Source of the DNA: Alcanivorax sp.
Lineage (GTDB): Bacteria; Pseudomonadota; Gammaproteobacteria; Pseudomonadales; Alcanivoracaceae
Length of the DNA: 64,000 nt
Assembly (NCBI RefSeq): GCF_017794965.1
Contig: NZ_CP051240.1
Location: 682,001 to 746,000 of the forward strand
Direction of reading: 5' to 3'
Shown here: positions 41,183 to 49,941 of the stretch, piece by piece
Position numbering within the stretch: the stretch's first letter is position 1
Layout: every line of letters starts with the position of its first letter
Translations under genes and position numbers: made by a program
The notes under the pieces: generated by a model
Told to the model about the DNA's origin: nothing
Databases searched by the model: none
Seen by the model: only the letters and a program-made list of their open reading frames with translations

Positions 41183-42209
41183 CCGCTGGTTTTCCCCGAT
41201 CAAGCACATAGGCGTTCAGCCCGGCTTCGGAGAGGATATAGGCTCCGAGCTCACTGCGTCGACCTTCTCCGCACACCACATAGAAAAAGTCCTTTTCCAG
41301 ACTGTGCACTTCTCTGCGTAATTCGTTCAGCGGAATGTTGCGAGCGCCGGGTGTGCGGTCGTGGCGGAATTCCATGGGCAGGCGCACATCCACCAAAATG
41401 CAGGCGGTATCGGCCTCCAGCACCATGGTGTCCAGTTCGTCTTCGGTCAGATGGCGGATCACGGAGTCCTGCAGGATGGCCTGGAAATCCTTCTTGCCCA
41501 GGCACATGATCACCCCGTCGCTGGTCATGGTGATGGTGGCGTTGCGCGGGCTGTCGCTGATCAGGGCATCCTCGCCAAAGAATCGGCCGGCGGACAGGGC
41601 GGCAAGGGTTTCCTGCTTGGCGCCCTTGGTGCGGCTGACCATGGCCTTGCCCTGCTTGATCACAAAGAAGGTGTCCCCTTCTTCGCCTTCCGTGACAATG
41701 GTTTCACCCAGCTGTACCTCGCGTTCCTCGAACTTCACGAACAGGGTATGGATCATGGCCGGAGGAATGGCGGCAAACAGTTCGGAAGAAAGCAGGGCGT
41801 CCATCCAGTCCCGTTCGCTCTCGTCATCGCCTTCATCAAGCATGGATTCTGCCGCCTGGGTCCAGGTCATCAACAGATCCAGTTTATTGCGGTCGATGGC
41901 GTAGAGAGTGGTGGGCTCAGCCGAGATGGCGTTGATGGTGTGTTCCGGGTAATTATCCAGCGCCAGGTAGTTTTCGTCGTCATCAGCGGGAAAATGGCGA
42001 ACCTGAAAACTGGCATCGGTGAGATCCAGCGCCCCTTCTACCAGGAAGTAGGCCTTGTCGCTGGTCTGGCCGCGTTTGAAGAGCAGGCGGCCAGGGGCCA
42101 TCTTGATCACTTCGATCTGGCCCTGAATTTCCTGCAGATGGGATTCGCTCAGGCAATCGAAGGGAATAAAGTTCTCAAGACGGGACATATCCGCCGTGGA
42201 TGTAGACAT
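41145..42209 (-). CDS. double cyclic-nucleotide-binding domain / rhodanese protein
   Basis: The 354-residue cytosolic protein has a divergent cNMP-like domain (about residues 15-110) and a well-formed one (about 140-250: EEGDTFFVIKQGKAMVSRTKG and LSAGRFFGEDALISDSPRNATI). A C-terminal rhodanese domain follows, with ILVDVRLPMEFRHDRTPGARNIPLNELR and a Cys in VVCGEGRRS. Such fusions are thought to link second-messenger signals to sulfur or redox chemistry, but none is well defined. It lies directly upstream of, and overlaps, the retS-like gene, so it may feed the same pathway. Confidence 0.88.
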   Translation of the reverse strand: MSTSTADMSRLENFIPFDCLSESHLQEIQGQIEVIKMAPGRLLFKRGQTSDKAYFLVEGALDLTDASFQVRHFPADDDENYLALDNYPEHTINAISAEPTTLYAIDRNKLDLLMTWTQAAESMLDEGDDESERDWMDALLSSELFAAIPPAMIHTLFVKFEEREVQLGETIVTEGEEGDTFFVIKQGKAMVSRTKGAKQETLAALSAGRFFGEDALISDSPRNATITMTSDGVIMCLGKKDFQAILQDSVIRHLTEDELDTMVLEADTACILVDVRLPMEFRHDRTPGARNIPLNELRREVHSLEKDFFYVVCGEGRRSELGAYILSEAGLNAYVLDRGKPADADQQDNLAQQA

Positions 42210-42234
42210 GGCAACCCCTTTGAATCCGGGTAAG

Positions 42235-42269
42235 AGTGGGAGGCCTGCTGGTCCCGGCAGGCTCCCACT
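42235..42269. repeat. compact REP-like hairpin before cNMP/rhodanese gene
   Basis: AGTGGGAGGCCTGC pairs with GCAGGCTCCCACT around a short loop. It lies in the purD to cNMP spacer on the minus-strand transcript and may act as a terminator or stabiliser. Confidence 0.65.
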
Positions 42270-42290
42270 TAATTATTAGTTGCCTTAACT

Positions 42291-43577
42291 CTATGCCTTT
42301 TCGCGGGCCACTGCACGGTAGCCGATGTCAGTTCGGTACTGGGCATTCCGCCATGTGATCTGCTTCACACCAACGTAGGCGTTGGCCTGGGCTTCGCTGA
42401 CGGTGGCGCCGACCCCGGTGACACACAGCACACGACCGCCACTGGTGACCACCTGGCCATCCTTCTCGGCGGTGCCGGCATGGAAGACTTTCACGGTGTC
42501 GGAATCGGCCTGATCCAGGCCTTCAATCACGTCGCCCTTGTCATAGCTGTCCGGGTAACCGCCAGCGGCCATCACTACGCCCAGAGTGGGGCGCGGATCC
42601 CACTGGATGTCGGTCTGGTCCAGTTTGCCATCCAGAGCCGCCAGACACAGGCTGGCAAGATCAGATTGCAGACGCATCATGATCGGCTGGGTTTCCGGGT
42701 CGCCAAAGCGACAGTTGTACTCGATGACCTTGGGAGCACCTTGCGGGCTGATCATCAGGCCAGCATACAGGAAGCCGGTGTAGGGCATGCCTTCAGATGC
42801 CATGCCTTCCACGGTGGGGGTGATCACCTCGTCCATGATGCGCTGGTAGACGCTGTCGGTGACCACCGGCGCCGGGGAGTAGGCTCCCATGCCGCCGGTG
42901 TTGGGGCCGGTGTCGCCATTGCCGACCCGCTTGTGATCCTGACTGGTGGCCATGGGCAACACGTTCTTGCCGTCCACCATGACGATGAAGCTGGCTTCTT
43001 CGCCTTCCAGGAATTCTTCTACCACCACGCGGTGACCGGCATCGCCGAACTTGTTGCCGTCGAGCATGTCACGCACGGCTTCCTCAGCTTCTTCCAGGGT
43101 CATGGCGACAATCACGCCTTTACCGGCAGCCAGGCCGTCGGCCTTGATCACGATGGGGGCACCTTGCTCGCGGACGTAGGCGAGGGCGTCGTCCATGTCG
43201 GTAAAGTTGCCGTAGGCCGCGGTCGGGATCTTCTGGCGCGCCAGGAAGTCCTTGGTGAAAGCCTTGGAGCCTTCCAGCTGGGCAGCCGCCTTGCTGGGGC
43301 CAAAGCACTTCAGACCGTTATCCTGGAAGGTGTCCACCAAGCCTTCCACCAGCGGGGCTTCCGGACCGACGATGGTCAGGTCAACGCCGTTGTCCCTGGC
43401 GAAGGCCAGTAGGGCTGGCTGATCCAGCACATCGATGGCCACGTTCTCCAGCTTGGCTTCGCGTGCGGTGCCGGCGTTACCCGGGGCCACGAATACCTTT
43501 TCTACCGACTCGGCCTGAGCCACTTTCCATGCCAGCGCATGCTCGCGGCCACCGCCGCCAATGATCAAAACTTTCAT
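42291..43577 (-). CDS. purD: Phosphoribosylamine-glycine ligase
   Basis: PurD makes glycinamide ribonucleotide, step two of de novo purine synthesis. The 428-residue ATP-grasp enzyme starts MKVLIIGGGGREHALAWK. It shows the ATP-grasp core (PIVIKADGLAAGKGVIVA), VVVEEFLEGEEASFIVMVDG and GGMGAYSPAPVV. It follows purH on the same strand with a heptamer-filled gap. The order purH-purD-retS neighbourhood is conserved in Pseudomonas. Confidence 0.97.
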   Translation of the reverse strand: MKVLIIGGGGREHALAWKVAQAESVEKVFVAPGNAGTAREAKLENVAIDVLDQPALLAFARDNGVDLTIVGPEAPLVEGLVDTFQDNGLKCFGPSKAAAQLEGSKAFTKDFLARQKIPTAAYGNFTDMDDALAYVREQGAPIVIKADGLAAGKGVIVAMTLEEAEEAVRDMLDGNKFGDAGHRVVVEEFLEGEEASFIVMVDGKNVLPMATSQDHKRVGNGDTGPNTGGMGAYSPAPVVTDSVYQRIMDEVITPTVEGMASEGMPYTGFLYAGLMISPQGAPKVIEYNCRFGDPETQPIMMRLQSDLASLCLAALDGKLDQTDIQWDPRPTLGVVMAAGGYPDSYDKGDVIEGLDQADSDTVKVFHAGTAEKDGQVVTSGGRVLCVTGVGATVSEAQANAYVGVKQITWRNAQYRTDIGYRAVAREKA

Positions 43578-43626
43578 TGAGGTTATTGCCTCTTCTGACG
43601 TTGTCTCAATGGGAGACGGGTCAGAT

Positions 43627-43700
43627 GTCGGACGTCGGACGTCGGACGCTAACCCGGGTTTTGTCGTCAGACGTCCGACCTCAGACGTCCGACGTCTTAA
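43627..43700. repeat. two inverted heptamer arrays between purH and purD
   Basis: Three GTCGGAC units (43627-43647) face five inverse-type units (GTCAGAC, GTCCGAC, CTCAGAC; 43666-43700) that run into the purH stop codon. Together they form a long imperfect hairpin on the polycistronic transcript. Confidence 0.8.
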
Positions 43701-45277
43701 TGCCTGAAATGACGCATGCCGGTGAAGACCATGGCCATGCCGGCTTCGTCGGCGGCGGCGATGACTTCTTCGTCGCGGATCGAGCCGCCCGGCTGGATCA
43801 CGCAGCTGATGCCCACCTTGGCGGCGTTGTCGATGCCATCGCGGAACGGGAAGAAGGCGTCGGATGCCATCACCGAGCCTTCCACCTGCAGGCCTGCGTG
43901 CTCGGCCTTGATGGCGGCGATGCGGGCTGAGTTCACTCGGCTCATCTGGCCTGCGCCCACGCCCACGGTCTGGCGGTTTTTGGCGTAGACGATGGCGTTG
44001 GATTTCACGAACTTGGCCACCTTCCAGGCGAAGATCAGGTCGTGCATCTCGGCTTCGGTAGGAGCGCGCTTGGTGACCACTTTCAGGTCGCCTTCGGTTA
44101 TCATGCCGATGTCGCGATCCTGCACCAGCAGGCCGCCGTTAACGCGCTTGTAGTCCAGGCCGCCCTCAGTGGGGCCCTGGATTTCGCCACACACCAGCAC
44201 GCGCACGTTCTTCTTGGCGGCGGTGATGGCCAGGGCGTCGTCGGTGGCGCTGGGGGCGATGATCACTTCCACGAACTGGCGATCGACGATGGCCTTGGCG
44301 GTGTCCGCATCCAGCTCACGGTTGAAGGCAATGATGCCGCCAAAGGCGGATTCGGTGTCGGTTTCAAAGGCCAGATCGTAGGCCTTGCCGATGCCGTCCA
44401 GACTCACCGCCACACCGCAGGGGTTGGCGTGCTTGACGATCACACAGGCGGGCTTGGTGAAGCCTTTTACGCACTCCAGTGCGGCGTCGGTGTCGGCGAT
44501 GTTGTTATAGCTCAGTTCCTTGCCCTGCAACTGCTTCGCGGTGGCGATAGAGGCGGGGGCCGGGTTGCGCTCGGTGTAGAAGGCCGCTTTCTGGTGCGGG
44601 TTCTCGCCGTAACGCATGTTCTGGGTCTTTTCGAAGTTCAGGTTGATGGTGCGCGGGAAGTCCTGATTACTCATACCGTCTTGGCCGCCCACCTTCTTGC
44701 CAAAGTAGTTGGCAATGGCGCTGTCATAGGCCGCGGTATGCTCGAAGGCCTTGATGGCCAGGTCGAAGCGCAGGGTGTCGGACAGGGCGCCGCCGTTGGC
44801 GTCCATGTCGTCCAGCACACGCTGGTAATCACCGGCAGCGGTCACGATGCCTACGTGAGCATTGTTCTTGGCGGCAGAGCGCACCATGGTCGGGCCGCCG
44901 ATATCGATGTTCTCGATGGCGTCTTCCAGGGAACAGTCCGGGTTGGCCACGGTGGCTTCGAACGGGTACAGATTGACCACCACCAGGTCGATGCGGCTGA
45001 TGTCGTTATCGGCCATGACCTGATCGTCCTGGCCGCGACGGCCGAGAATGCCGCCGTGCACTTTCGGATGCAGGGTCTTCACCCGGCCATCCATCATTTC
45101 CGGGAAACCGGTGTAGTCGGAGACTTCGCGCACCGCGATGCCGGCCTCCTGCAGTTTCTTGAAGGTACCGCCAGTAGACAGCAGTTCCACGCCCTTGTCG
45201 GCCAGGGCCTGGGCAAATTCAACGATACCAGTCTTGTCGGAAACACTGATTAGTGCACGTTCAACGGCTTTGCTCAT
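43697..45277 (-). CDS. purH: Bifunctional AICAR transformylase / IMP cyclohydrolase
   Basis: PurH performs the last two steps to IMP. The 526-residue protein has the N-terminal IMP cyclohydrolase (MGS-like) domain (ALISVSDKTGIVEFAQALADKG, LLSTGGTFKKL, HPKVHGGIL). The C-terminal AICAR transformylase domain has KHANPCGVA, and NQDFPRTINLNFEKTQNMRYGENPHQKAAFY connects them. The length is normal. A terminator lies between it and fis upstream. Confidence 0.97.
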   Translation of the reverse strand: MSKAVERALISVSDKTGIVEFAQALADKGVELLSTGGTFKKLQEAGIAVREVSDYTGFPEMMDGRVKTLHPKVHGGILGRRGQDDQVMADNDISRIDLVVVNLYPFEATVANPDCSLEDAIENIDIGGPTMVRSAAKNNAHVGIVTAAGDYQRVLDDMDANGGALSDTLRFDLAIKAFEHTAAYDSAIANYFGKKVGGQDGMSNQDFPRTINLNFEKTQNMRYGENPHQKAAFYTERNPAPASIATAKQLQGKELSYNNIADTDAALECVKGFTKPACVIVKHANPCGVAVSLDGIGKAYDLAFETDTESAFGGIIAFNRELDADTAKAIVDRQFVEVIIAPSATDDALAITAAKKNVRVLVCGEIQGPTEGGLDYKRVNGGLLVQDRDIGMITEGDLKVVTKRAPTEAEMHDLIFAWKVAKFVKSNAIVYAKNRQTVGVGAGQMSRVNSARIAAIKAEHAGLQVEGSVMASDAFFPFRDGIDNAAKVGISCVIQPGGSIRDEEVIAAADEAGMAMVFTGMRHFRH

Positions 45278-45323
45278 GGGGTTTCACCAAGTTGCGTAGT
45301 CTTAATTAATACAAGGGCCAGAA

Positions 45324-45354
45324 ACAAAAAAAGGGCAGTGTGGTCACTGCCCTT
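45324..45354 (-). terminator. Rho-independent terminator after fis
   Basis: On the minus strand AAGGGCAGTG pairs with CACTGCCCTT and is followed by TTTTTTT. It separates dusB-fis transcription from purH. Confidence 0.9.
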
Positions 45355-45371
45355 GGTGTAGCAGGTCTGTA

Positions 45372-45704
45372 TTACAACAGACCGTACTGCTTGAGCTTCT
45401 TGCGCAGGGTGCCGCGGTTCAGACCCAGCAGCTCGGCGGCTTTGGTCTGGTTGCCACGGGTGTATTCCAGCACTTTCTCAAGCAGCGGGATTTCCATCTC
45501 CGCCAGTACCATCTGGTAGAGCTCGCTGACCGGCTCGCCGTCCAGCTGATTGAAATAATCGTTTAACGAACGACGCACACAATTACGCAGCGTGTCGTGG
45601 GTTTCACTGCGCGCAATAGTGAGATGCGGCTGCTTTCGTGCTTCTGCGGTGTTCATTTCAGTAAGTGTCCGTGCAGCGGCTGTGTTAACTGAAGAGAGGG
45701 TCAT
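45372..45704 (-). CDS. fis: DNA-binding protein Fis
   Basis: Fis is a nucleoid-bending protein that activates stable RNA promoters in fast growth. The 110-residue protein keeps the dimer region and the C-terminal helix-turn-helix NQTKAAELLGLNRGTLRKKLKQYGLL, identical to the family core. The ATG at 45704 overlaps the dusB TGA, the classic dusB-fis coupling. An internal Met at residue 17 is a possible shorter start. Confidence 0.96.
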   Translation of the reverse strand: MTLSSVNTAAARTLTEMNTAEARKQPHLTIARSETHDTLRNCVRRSLNDYFNQLDGEPVSELYQMVLAEMEIPLLEKVLEYTRGNQTKAAELLGLNRGTLRKKLKQYGLL

Positions 45705-46741
45705 GCGGCCAAGGCTCCGTTTTTCTTCCGGGCAGACACCTCGCCATAACGACCGAAGCGAACCCGGTCGGTATTGGCGCTGATCTGTTGGAAAAACTGC
45801 TCGATCGCCACGCGTTGTTCGGTGGCATTTTCCAGTGTGTTAAATCCACGCCGGAAGTCTTCCCCTCCGGGCAGGTTCTGTGTGTACCAACCCAGATGCT
45901 TGCGCGCGATACGCACTCCCATGAACTCACCATAGAACTGGTGGAGTTCAGCCAGGTGCTGTTGCACGCAATCATGGACTTCCGTTACTAACGGCGCTGC
46001 AGGCAGCGAGCCGTGCTCGAGGTAATGCAGGGTGTCCCGGAAGATCCACGGGTTACCCTGAGCAGCGCGGCCGATCATGATACCACCGGCTCCCGTGGAT
46101 TCCAGTACCTGTTTAGCTTTTTCCGGGCTATCCACGTCACCGTTAGCCAGGATCGGAATATTCACCGCCTGGACCACCTGGGCGATGGTGGCGTATTCCG
46201 CCTCACCGTTGAATTTGTCGGCGCGGGTGCGGCCATGAATAGCCAGTGCCTGGATACCGGCGGTTTCGGCGATACGCGCAATGTTGATGGCATTACGATG
46301 TTCGCGGTCGGGGCCGGTGCGGATTTTCAAGGTCACAGGAACATCCACTGCCGAGACGACCGCATCGAGGATGCGGGCGACCAGATCCTCATCGGCCAGC
46401 AGGGCGGACCCGGCGGCGCGCTTGCACACCTTTTTGGCGGGGCAGCCCATGTTGATGTCGATGATCTGGGCGCCGTGATCCACATTGGCGCGGGCGGCGT
46501 CCGCCAGCATCTGGGGTTCGCCTCCGGCAATTTGCACCGAGATCGGCCCGGGTTCACCGGTATGGTCCAGTCGTTGGCGGGATTTTCGAGAGTTCCAAAG
46601 ACGGGTGTCTGAGGTCACCATCTCCGAGACCAGCAGGCCGGCCCCCAGATCGCGGCACAGGCGCCGGAACGGGCGATCGGTGACGCCGGCCATGGGGGCC
46701 AGAATCAGCGAATTGGGCAGCGTGTAGGGTCCGATCTGCAT
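45701..46741 (-). CDS. dusB: tRNA-dihydrouridine synthase B
   Basis: DusB reduces uridines in the D-loop of tRNA with FMN and NADPH. The 346-residue protein shows LAPMAGVTDRPFRRLCRDLGAGLLVSEM, the catalytic Cys in MGCPAKKVCKRAAGSALL, TLKIRTGPD, LAIHGRTRADKFNG and ANGDVDSPEKA. It is the upstream partner of fis. The start at 46741 follows a long spacer that probably holds the promoter. Confidence 0.97.
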   Translation of the reverse strand: MQIGPYTLPNSLILAPMAGVTDRPFRRLCRDLGAGLLVSEMVTSDTRLWNSRKSRQRLDHTGEPGPISVQIAGGEPQMLADAARANVDHGAQIIDINMGCPAKKVCKRAAGSALLADEDLVARILDAVVSAVDVPVTLKIRTGPDREHRNAINIARIAETAGIQALAIHGRTRADKFNGEAEYATIAQVVQAVNIPILANGDVDSPEKAKQVLESTGAGGIMIGRAAQGNPWIFRDTLHYLEHGSLPAAPLVTEVHDCVQQHLAELHQFYGEFMGVRIARKHLGWYTQNLPGGEDFRRGFNTLENATEQRVAIEQFFQQISANTDRVRFGRYGEVSARKKNGALAA

Positions 46742-46857
46742 GATGAAAGGAGTGGCTGGTTAAAAAGGGAGCTAATGATAGAGATCGGGGCGAGGGGATG
46801 AAAGGGCAGAGCGGGACTTTTCGCCCCCCGTCTGTCAGCTGGGGGAAGCGATGCCGC

Positions 46858-46885
46858 ACACTTCACGCATCATGCAACACGCCAG
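46858..46885. repeat. heptamer array in dusB leader region
   Basis: Four units of ACGCATC / ATGCAAC type. Confidence 0.65.
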
Positions 46886-46981
46886 GGCGTTGCCGGCCGG
46901 CAGTGTGGTAGCGACGTTGTTTATCGCGGATTATCGGTAAGGTGCTGCTACCGGGCCTTCCCACACAAGCAGGAAAGCCAG

Positions 46982-47062
46982 TTTTACCACAGAGGTCGCA
47001 GAGATCACTGAGGATAAGGCAGCTTTTTCCTCTGTGGACTAGGTGCCCTCTGTGGTAAACCC
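46982..47062. repeat. inverted TTTACCACAGAGG pair
   Basis: TTTTACCACAGAGG at the left and CCTCTGTGGTAAA at the right (13 bp perfect) flank an extra CCTCTGTGG copy. The left arm continues with CGCAGAGATCACTGAGG as at 9537-9558. Confidence 0.7.
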
Positions 47063-47075
47063 GCTTTTGATCTTG

Positions 47076-47110
47076 GCGTGCCGCGTGTTGCGTGAAGCGT
47101 GTTGCAGCCG
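47076..47110. repeat. heptamer array
   Basis: Five units (GCGTGCC, GCGTGTT, GCGTGAA, GCGTGTT, GCAGCCG) end directly before the terminator of the DUF3426 gene. Confidence 0.75.
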
Positions 47111-47121
47111 CGAAGCGGCAT

Positions 47122-47155
47122 AAAAGGCACGCCTGGGTAACGGGCGGGCCTTTTT
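47122..47155 (-). terminator. terminator of the DUF3426 gene
   Basis: AAAAGGCACGCC pairs with GGCGGGCCTTTTT. It lies 13 bases past the DUF3426 stop on the minus strand. Confidence 0.8.
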
Positions 47156-47167
47156 ACGTCAGGCGTT

Positions 47168-48385
47168 TCAGCGTTGGCTGATTTGTTCGCTGGATGTCTG
47201 GTTGGGCAGCAGGCGAAGGTTGTAGTTCACCGCGCTGTCGCCGGGGTCCACGATTTCAAGGGAAACATGCAGAGGGGTGTTAGTGGGCATGGTGTCCAGG
47301 CCGCTCAGGTCCCCGCGCAGATATTCTTCCGGCATGAAGCGCCGGCTGGCTACCGCTTTGCCATCCAGGGCGCTGAAACGCAGCTCCAGATCCGGGAAGG
47401 GTTGTGGATAGCGTGCTTCATTGAACAGGATGGCATCCACGATCAGTGCGTTGCTGTATTCCGGGTGACTGCGAACCACCAGGTTGGCGCCGCGCAACTT
47501 GCTGATATCACTGCGGCTGGGCAGTGTGCAGCCGAGTACACCGCAGACCTGCTGGTAGGCGGGACGCCATTGTGGGGTGCGCGCCAGATGATCGAAGTTG
47601 AACCAGGCGTACTGGCCAACCAGGAAGGCGGCAGCCAGGATGGACAATACCGTCCACTTGATCAGCCCTTGCCAGTCGTGACGGGGCTTGAAGGCCACAT
47701 CCCGTTCACGCACCGGTTTGGAAGGAAGGGCCACCGGTTCATCGTGCAGGTCGTCGCCGAACAGATCCAGGCCTCCGAACAGGGAGTCATCCTCTTCCGG
47801 TTCCTCGCGAGCGGGTTTGGCTTTCTTCCTTGGGGGCGGAGGCGGTGTTGGTGCCTTGCTCGATGATTGTTCGTCCCGGGGGGCGAAGCTGGCCGGGCCA
47901 GGCGTGGCAGGTTTGGCCGGGGTGGGTTCATCCTCGTCTTCCAGCTCTTCAAGCAGGGCTTCAGCCCAGGATTCGTCGGCGCCGTCGTTATGGCTGGAGC
48001 GGCCGGCACCAGCCATATCTGAAAAGTCTTCACCGAGGCCACTGTCGTCGCCGTCCTCGCCCAGGCTCATGAAGGAATCGCTAAGTTCCATCCCTTCCAG
48101 GCTGAGGCCGTCGCCCTCGCTATTGCTGGACGTTTCTTCAGACAGGGGGCTGTCTTCCGGGGGCGGGGGAGTGGGGGTGTCGGCGTCGTTGTCCAGGGCG
48201 CCCGCCCAGCGATCCGCAGAGGTGTTGCTATCCGCACCGGGGGGATCGACCAGATGATCCGTGGCCTGGAAAATCTGCAGGCAGGAGCCACAGCGTACGG
48301 CGCCGTTGGCTTGCTTGAGATGTTCTTCCGTGATCTTGAACTGGGCTGCACAGTGGGGGCAGCGCGTTTTGTACTGGGTGGCCAT
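47168..48385 (-). CDS. zinc-ribbon DUF3426 membrane protein
   Basis: The 405-residue protein begins with a zinc ribbon (CPHC near residue 9 and CGSC near 32, MJ0042 type). A long Pro/Asp/Glu/Ser-rich disordered linker (about 45-225) and one transmembrane helix (WTVLSILAAAFLVGQYAWF) follow. The C-terminal DUF3426 domain lies in the periplasm (VRSHPEYSNALIVDAILFNEA). Its function is unknown. Its place between prmA and dusB-fis is conserved in pseudomonads. Confidence 0.9.
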   Translation of the reverse strand: MATQYKTRCPHCAAQFKITEEHLKQANGAVRCGSCLQIFQATDHLVDPPGADSNTSADRWAGALDNDADTPTPPPPEDSPLSEETSSNSEGDGLSLEGMELSDSFMSLGEDGDDSGLGEDFSDMAGAGRSSHNDGADESWAEALLEELEDEDEPTPAKPATPGPASFAPRDEQSSSKAPTPPPPPRKKAKPAREEPEEDDSLFGGLDLFGDDLHDEPVALPSKPVRERDVAFKPRHDWQGLIKWTVLSILAAAFLVGQYAWFNFDHLARTPQWRPAYQQVCGVLGCTLPSRSDISKLRGANLVVRSHPEYSNALIVDAILFNEARYPQPFPDLELRFSALDGKAVASRRFMPEEYLRGDLSGLDTMPTNTPLHVSLEIVDPGDSAVNYNLRLLPNQTSSEQISQR

Positions 48386-48419
48386 GCGGTCGCCTGATTG
48401 TTATTGATGGATTTCCGCT

Positions 48420-48447
48420 ACACGCGGCACGCAACAGGCACCACGCA
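48420..48447. repeat. heptamer array before DUF3426 gene
   Basis: Four units (ACACGCG, GCACGCA, ACAGGCA, CCACGCA) lie 34 bases ahead of the start codon. Confidence 0.65.
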
Positions 48448-48565
48448 ACCCCTGAAACCTGCAGTTCACAAGCCTGTCAGGTGTTCTTTTTACAGAAAAA
48501 ACATTGTTATTCGCAAGGACCTGTACCGCATTTATGCTTTCTGCATCAGGTGGTTGGCCTGCCTT

Positions 48566-48599
48566 GATGCTGGATGCCTTAAGCCAGGCGCCTGACGAT
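48566..48599. repeat. degenerate heptamer array
   Basis: Four to five units of GATGCTG / GATGCCT type with several changes. Confidence 0.5.
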
Positions 48600-48675
48600 G
48601 AAATCACAATATCGGGTTGCGTCATAAGGCTGCGCTTTGTCCAGGGCAGCTATTAAGACCCGGAGCGAGATGCCA

Positions 48676-48711
48676 CTGGCATCAGGCATCCAGCGTCGAG
48701 CCTCTGGCATG
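48676..48711. repeat. heptamer array downstream of prmA
   Basis: Five units of TGGCATC, AGGCATC and CAGCGTC type. Confidence 0.6.
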
Positions 48712-48781
48712 GAAACGCAGTGGCTCAAGCAAACAGGAAGTCCGGCGCGGTGTATTCCTGCAATTTCGCGATGAACCTTGA

Positions 48782-49663
48782 TTAAGCCTGACGGCGTACC
48801 CCGTCGATGCGAACCCAATCCCCTTTTTGTGTGGTGGGGTTGAGGTCGAACCAGGGGCGGTAGGCGTCGCGAACGGAGTCTGCCTGCTCGGCAAGAATGC
48901 CGGACAGTGCCAGACGGCTGCCCGGGCGACAGTAGCTCGCCAGCAGCTCGGACAGTTCCACCAGTGGGCCGGCCAGAATGTTGGCCACCAGCACATCACA
49001 ATGGAACGGCTGGGGCATATCCTCCGGCAGGTGCAGCGACAGGCGGTCGGCCACGCCATTGTTGCCAGCGTTCTCTTTGCTGGCAATCAGGGCCTGAGGA
49101 TCGATATCCGTGCCCACCGCCTGTTCTGCACCCAGAAGCAGGGCGGCGATGGCCAGTACACCGGAGCCACAACCAAAGTCGAGTACGGTTTTGCCGCTCA
49201 GGTCGGCATGGTCCAGCCACTCCAGACACAGGGCCGTGGTTTCATGGGTGCCGGTGCCAAAGGCCAGGCCAGGATCCAGCTTCAGGTTCACCCCGTTGGT
49301 GTCCGGTGCCTCGCTCCAGCTGGGTACGATCCATAGCCGCTCACCAAACTGCATGGGCGCGAAATCGTCCATCCAGGCCCGCTCCCAGGCCTGATCCTCA
49401 AGCATTTCATGGTGCATGGCATCTGCATTGAGGCCCTGCATATCCAGTGCGGCCTTGATCAGGGCCGGATCATGATCGGCATCGAACAGGGCGGTTACCA
49501 CGGTGTTCTGCCACAGCGGGCGAGTCCCCGGCGGCGGCTCAAAAACGGGCTGGTCGGCACCATCGGTGAGGCTCACCGCACTGGCCCCCAGATTCTCCAG
49601 CGCTGCCTGGAAGGCATCCGCATGCTTTTCGTCGGTGGCAAGATGAAGTTGCAGCCAGGCCAT
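48782..49663 (-). CDS. prmA: Ribosomal protein L11 methyltransferase
   Basis: PrmA trimethylates ribosomal protein L11. The 293-residue protein has the substrate-binding N-terminal domain and a C-terminal SAM methyltransferase with DPGLAFGTGTHETTALCLEWL, VLDFGCGSGVLAIAALLLGA and VANILAGPLVEL. It lies between accC and DUF3426 as in Pseudomonas. A heptamer array lies directly before its start. Confidence 0.96.
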   Translation of the reverse strand: MAWLQLHLATDEKHADAFQAALENLGASAVSLTDGADQPVFEPPPGTRPLWQNTVVTALFDADHDPALIKAALDMQGLNADAMHHEMLEDQAWERAWMDDFAPMQFGERLWIVPSWSEAPDTNGVNLKLDPGLAFGTGTHETTALCLEWLDHADLSGKTVLDFGCGSGVLAIAALLLGAEQAVGTDIDPQALIASKENAGNNGVADRLSLHLPEDMPQPFHCDVLVANILAGPLVELSELLASYCRPGSRLALSGILAEQADSVRDAYRPWFDLNPTTQKGDWVRIDGVRRQA

Positions 49664-49677
49664 TTTCGCTTCGCTCT

Positions 49678-49712
49678 AGTGAATAGTTAACAGTGAATAG
49701 TGAACAGTTGCG
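49678..49712. repeat. heptamer array before prmA
   Basis: Five units (AGTGAAT, AGTTAAC, AGTGAAT, AGTGAAC, AGTTGCG) lie 14 bases upstream of the prmA start. Partnered by the inverse array at 49907. Confidence 0.8.
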
Positions 49713-49840
49713 CGGGAGAGCGGGGAGGAAACTCAAACCACGGATGCCGCGCACACACGCCGGGTGCGATCCGGGGAGAATGATAGCAGCTAAGGTGCAC
49801 AGTATGGCGATGACAGCGATTTTTCTGGTTCTTGTAAATG

Positions 49841-49877
49841 CACGAAGCCGCGCACAGAGACTGTGCGCGGCTTCGTG
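49841..49877. terminator. bidirectional terminator-like hairpin after accC
   Basis: CACGAAGCCGCGCACAG and its exact inverse form a perfect 17-bp stem with a three-base loop. There is no strong T run. It lies downstream of accC and upstream of prmA on the minus strand. Confidence 0.75.
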
Positions 49878-49906
49878 GGTGAAGCTCGGGACAGGCTAAA
49901 ACCGCG

Positions 49907-49941
49907 AACTGTTAACTATTCACTGTTAACTGTTCACTGCC
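49907..49941. repeat. inverted heptamer array abutting accC stop
   Basis: Five units (AACTGTT, AACTATT, CACTGTT, AACTGTT, CACTGCC) end exactly at the accC stop codon (49944-49942). Confidence 0.8.

Larger units (their letters stand above)
46742..47167. other. non-coding spacer dusB/DUF3426 with repeats
   Basis: No gene is seen. The stretch holds two heptamer arrays, an inverted TTTACCACAGAGG pair and a minus-strand terminator (each listed). The dusB-fis promoter is probably within 46742-46860 but has no clear consensus. Confidence 0.6.
48386..48781. other. non-coding spacer with three heptamer arrays
   Basis: No gene is seen. An AT-rich segment (48480-48545, with TTTTTACAGAAAAAACATTG) is the likely promoter area of the DUF3426 gene. 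The rest is heptamer-like sequence downstream of prmA. Confidence 0.6.

Noticed and set aside
44042..45253. 403-residue open frame opposite purH
   Set aside because: It mirrors purH codons; composition and lack of motifs mark it as a shadow.
48401..48625. 74-residue open frame between DUF3426 and prmA
   Set aside because: It consists of heptamer repeats and AT-rich promoter-like DNA, without a ribosome-binding site or motif.
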